40,533 bases of DNA from Streptomyces sp. CB01201. Lineage in GTDB: Bacteria > Actinomycetota > Actinomycetes > Streptomycetales > Streptomycetaceae. Made by a program: the position numbers and the translations under genes. Within the stretch, counting starts at the first letter, position 1. Every line of letters starts with the position of its first letter. Shown in pieces: positions 40,441-40,533 of the stretch. The notes beneath the pieces are model-generated. The model worked only from the letters and a program-made list of their open reading frames with translations. It had not been told where the DNA came from and made no database searches. Where the stretch lies: NCBI RefSeq assembly GCF_002803085.1, contig NZ_NNBJ01000013.1, forward strand, positions 1 through 40,533, given 5' to 3'.

Positions 40441-40533
40441 TCAGGGTGCGGCGGGCTTCTGCTGTGCGGCCTCGGCGCGGGCGAGCGCGCTGTCCACGGC
40501 CGCGTCCTCCTTGCCCTTGTTGGGGCCGCCCTG
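40441..40533 (-). CDS. C-terminal fragment of a gene cut by the window edge
   Basis: Only the last 30 codons are in the window. They encode a hydrophilic tail (QGGPNKGKEDAAVDSALARA, then EAAQQKPAAP) ending in TGA at 40441-40443. The following terminator with a T-run supports this as a real gene end. The family cannot be judged from a tail like this. Confidence 0.6.
   Translation of the reverse strand, partial: QGGPNKGKEDAAVDSALARAEAAQQKPAAP

Overview
The window is a high-GC actinobacterial chromosome segment, almost certainly Streptomyces. Codon third positions are strongly G/C and GTG starts are common. The gene order also matches the conserved Streptomyces block that holds proC, ilvD, radA, disA, mutY, the sigE-cseABC envelope-stress operon, clpC and lsr2. 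Most of the window is core chromosome. It contains no rRNA, tRNA, transposase or CRISPR that I can recognise.

Layout. 0.4-5 kb: a secreted, C-terminally anchored protein, proC, a DrrAB-like ABC exporter pair with an apparently leaderless promoter and overlapping dyad, and a SAM methyltransferase. 5-8.3 kb: a small membrane protein, an SH3-like protein and a membrane Ser/Thr kinase with an outside PQQ-type propeller. 8.4-13.9 kb: ilvD, a TetR regulator coupled to a TIM-barrel isomerase, a Ppx/GppA phosphatase and a Cys-rich unknown. 13.9-15.6 kb: one polypeptide joining an ECF sigma-like domain, an anti-sigma-type zinc motif, a membrane helix and an outside BACON-like domain. 16-18.6 kb: radA-disA (DNA repair and c-di-AMP synthesis). 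19.2-21.9 kb: a membrane-anchored unknown, a PAP2 phosphatase and mutY. 22.1-25.6 kb: sigE-cseA-cseB-cseC. 25.6-26.9 kb: an LtrA-family membrane protein. 28-30.3 kb: an EmrB/QacA exporter and divergent TetR sharing a large, almost perfect operator dyad. 30.3-31 kb: a secreted M23 peptidase. 31.6-35.2 kb: a two-gene TRYPCO2 / trypsin-NACHT-repeat module. 35.3-40.5 kb: clpC, an SCO3374-like protein, lsr2, an N-acetylglutamate synthase-like GNAT, a BlaI-type repressor and the tail of one more gene.

Themes. Several genes concern the cell envelope and its stress (sigE-cse, the sigma/BACON fusion, the PAP2 and M23 proteins) or genome integrity (radA, disA, mutY). The best candidate for a poorly described system is the translationally coupled pair at 31606-35180. 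It has the architecture of predicted NTP-dependent conflict (immune) systems: a protease domain, a STAND NTPase and a sensor-like repeat tail.

Non-coding structure. Three intergenic spaces (10.35-10.53, 18.6-19.2 and 26.95-27.7 kb) carry the same ordered set of repeat modules with 1, 6 and 5 copies of a roughly 56-bp unit. A related 103-bp tandem repeat sits at 4.84-5.09 kb. Gene symbols rest on recognition of protein families and gene order; no database search was run.
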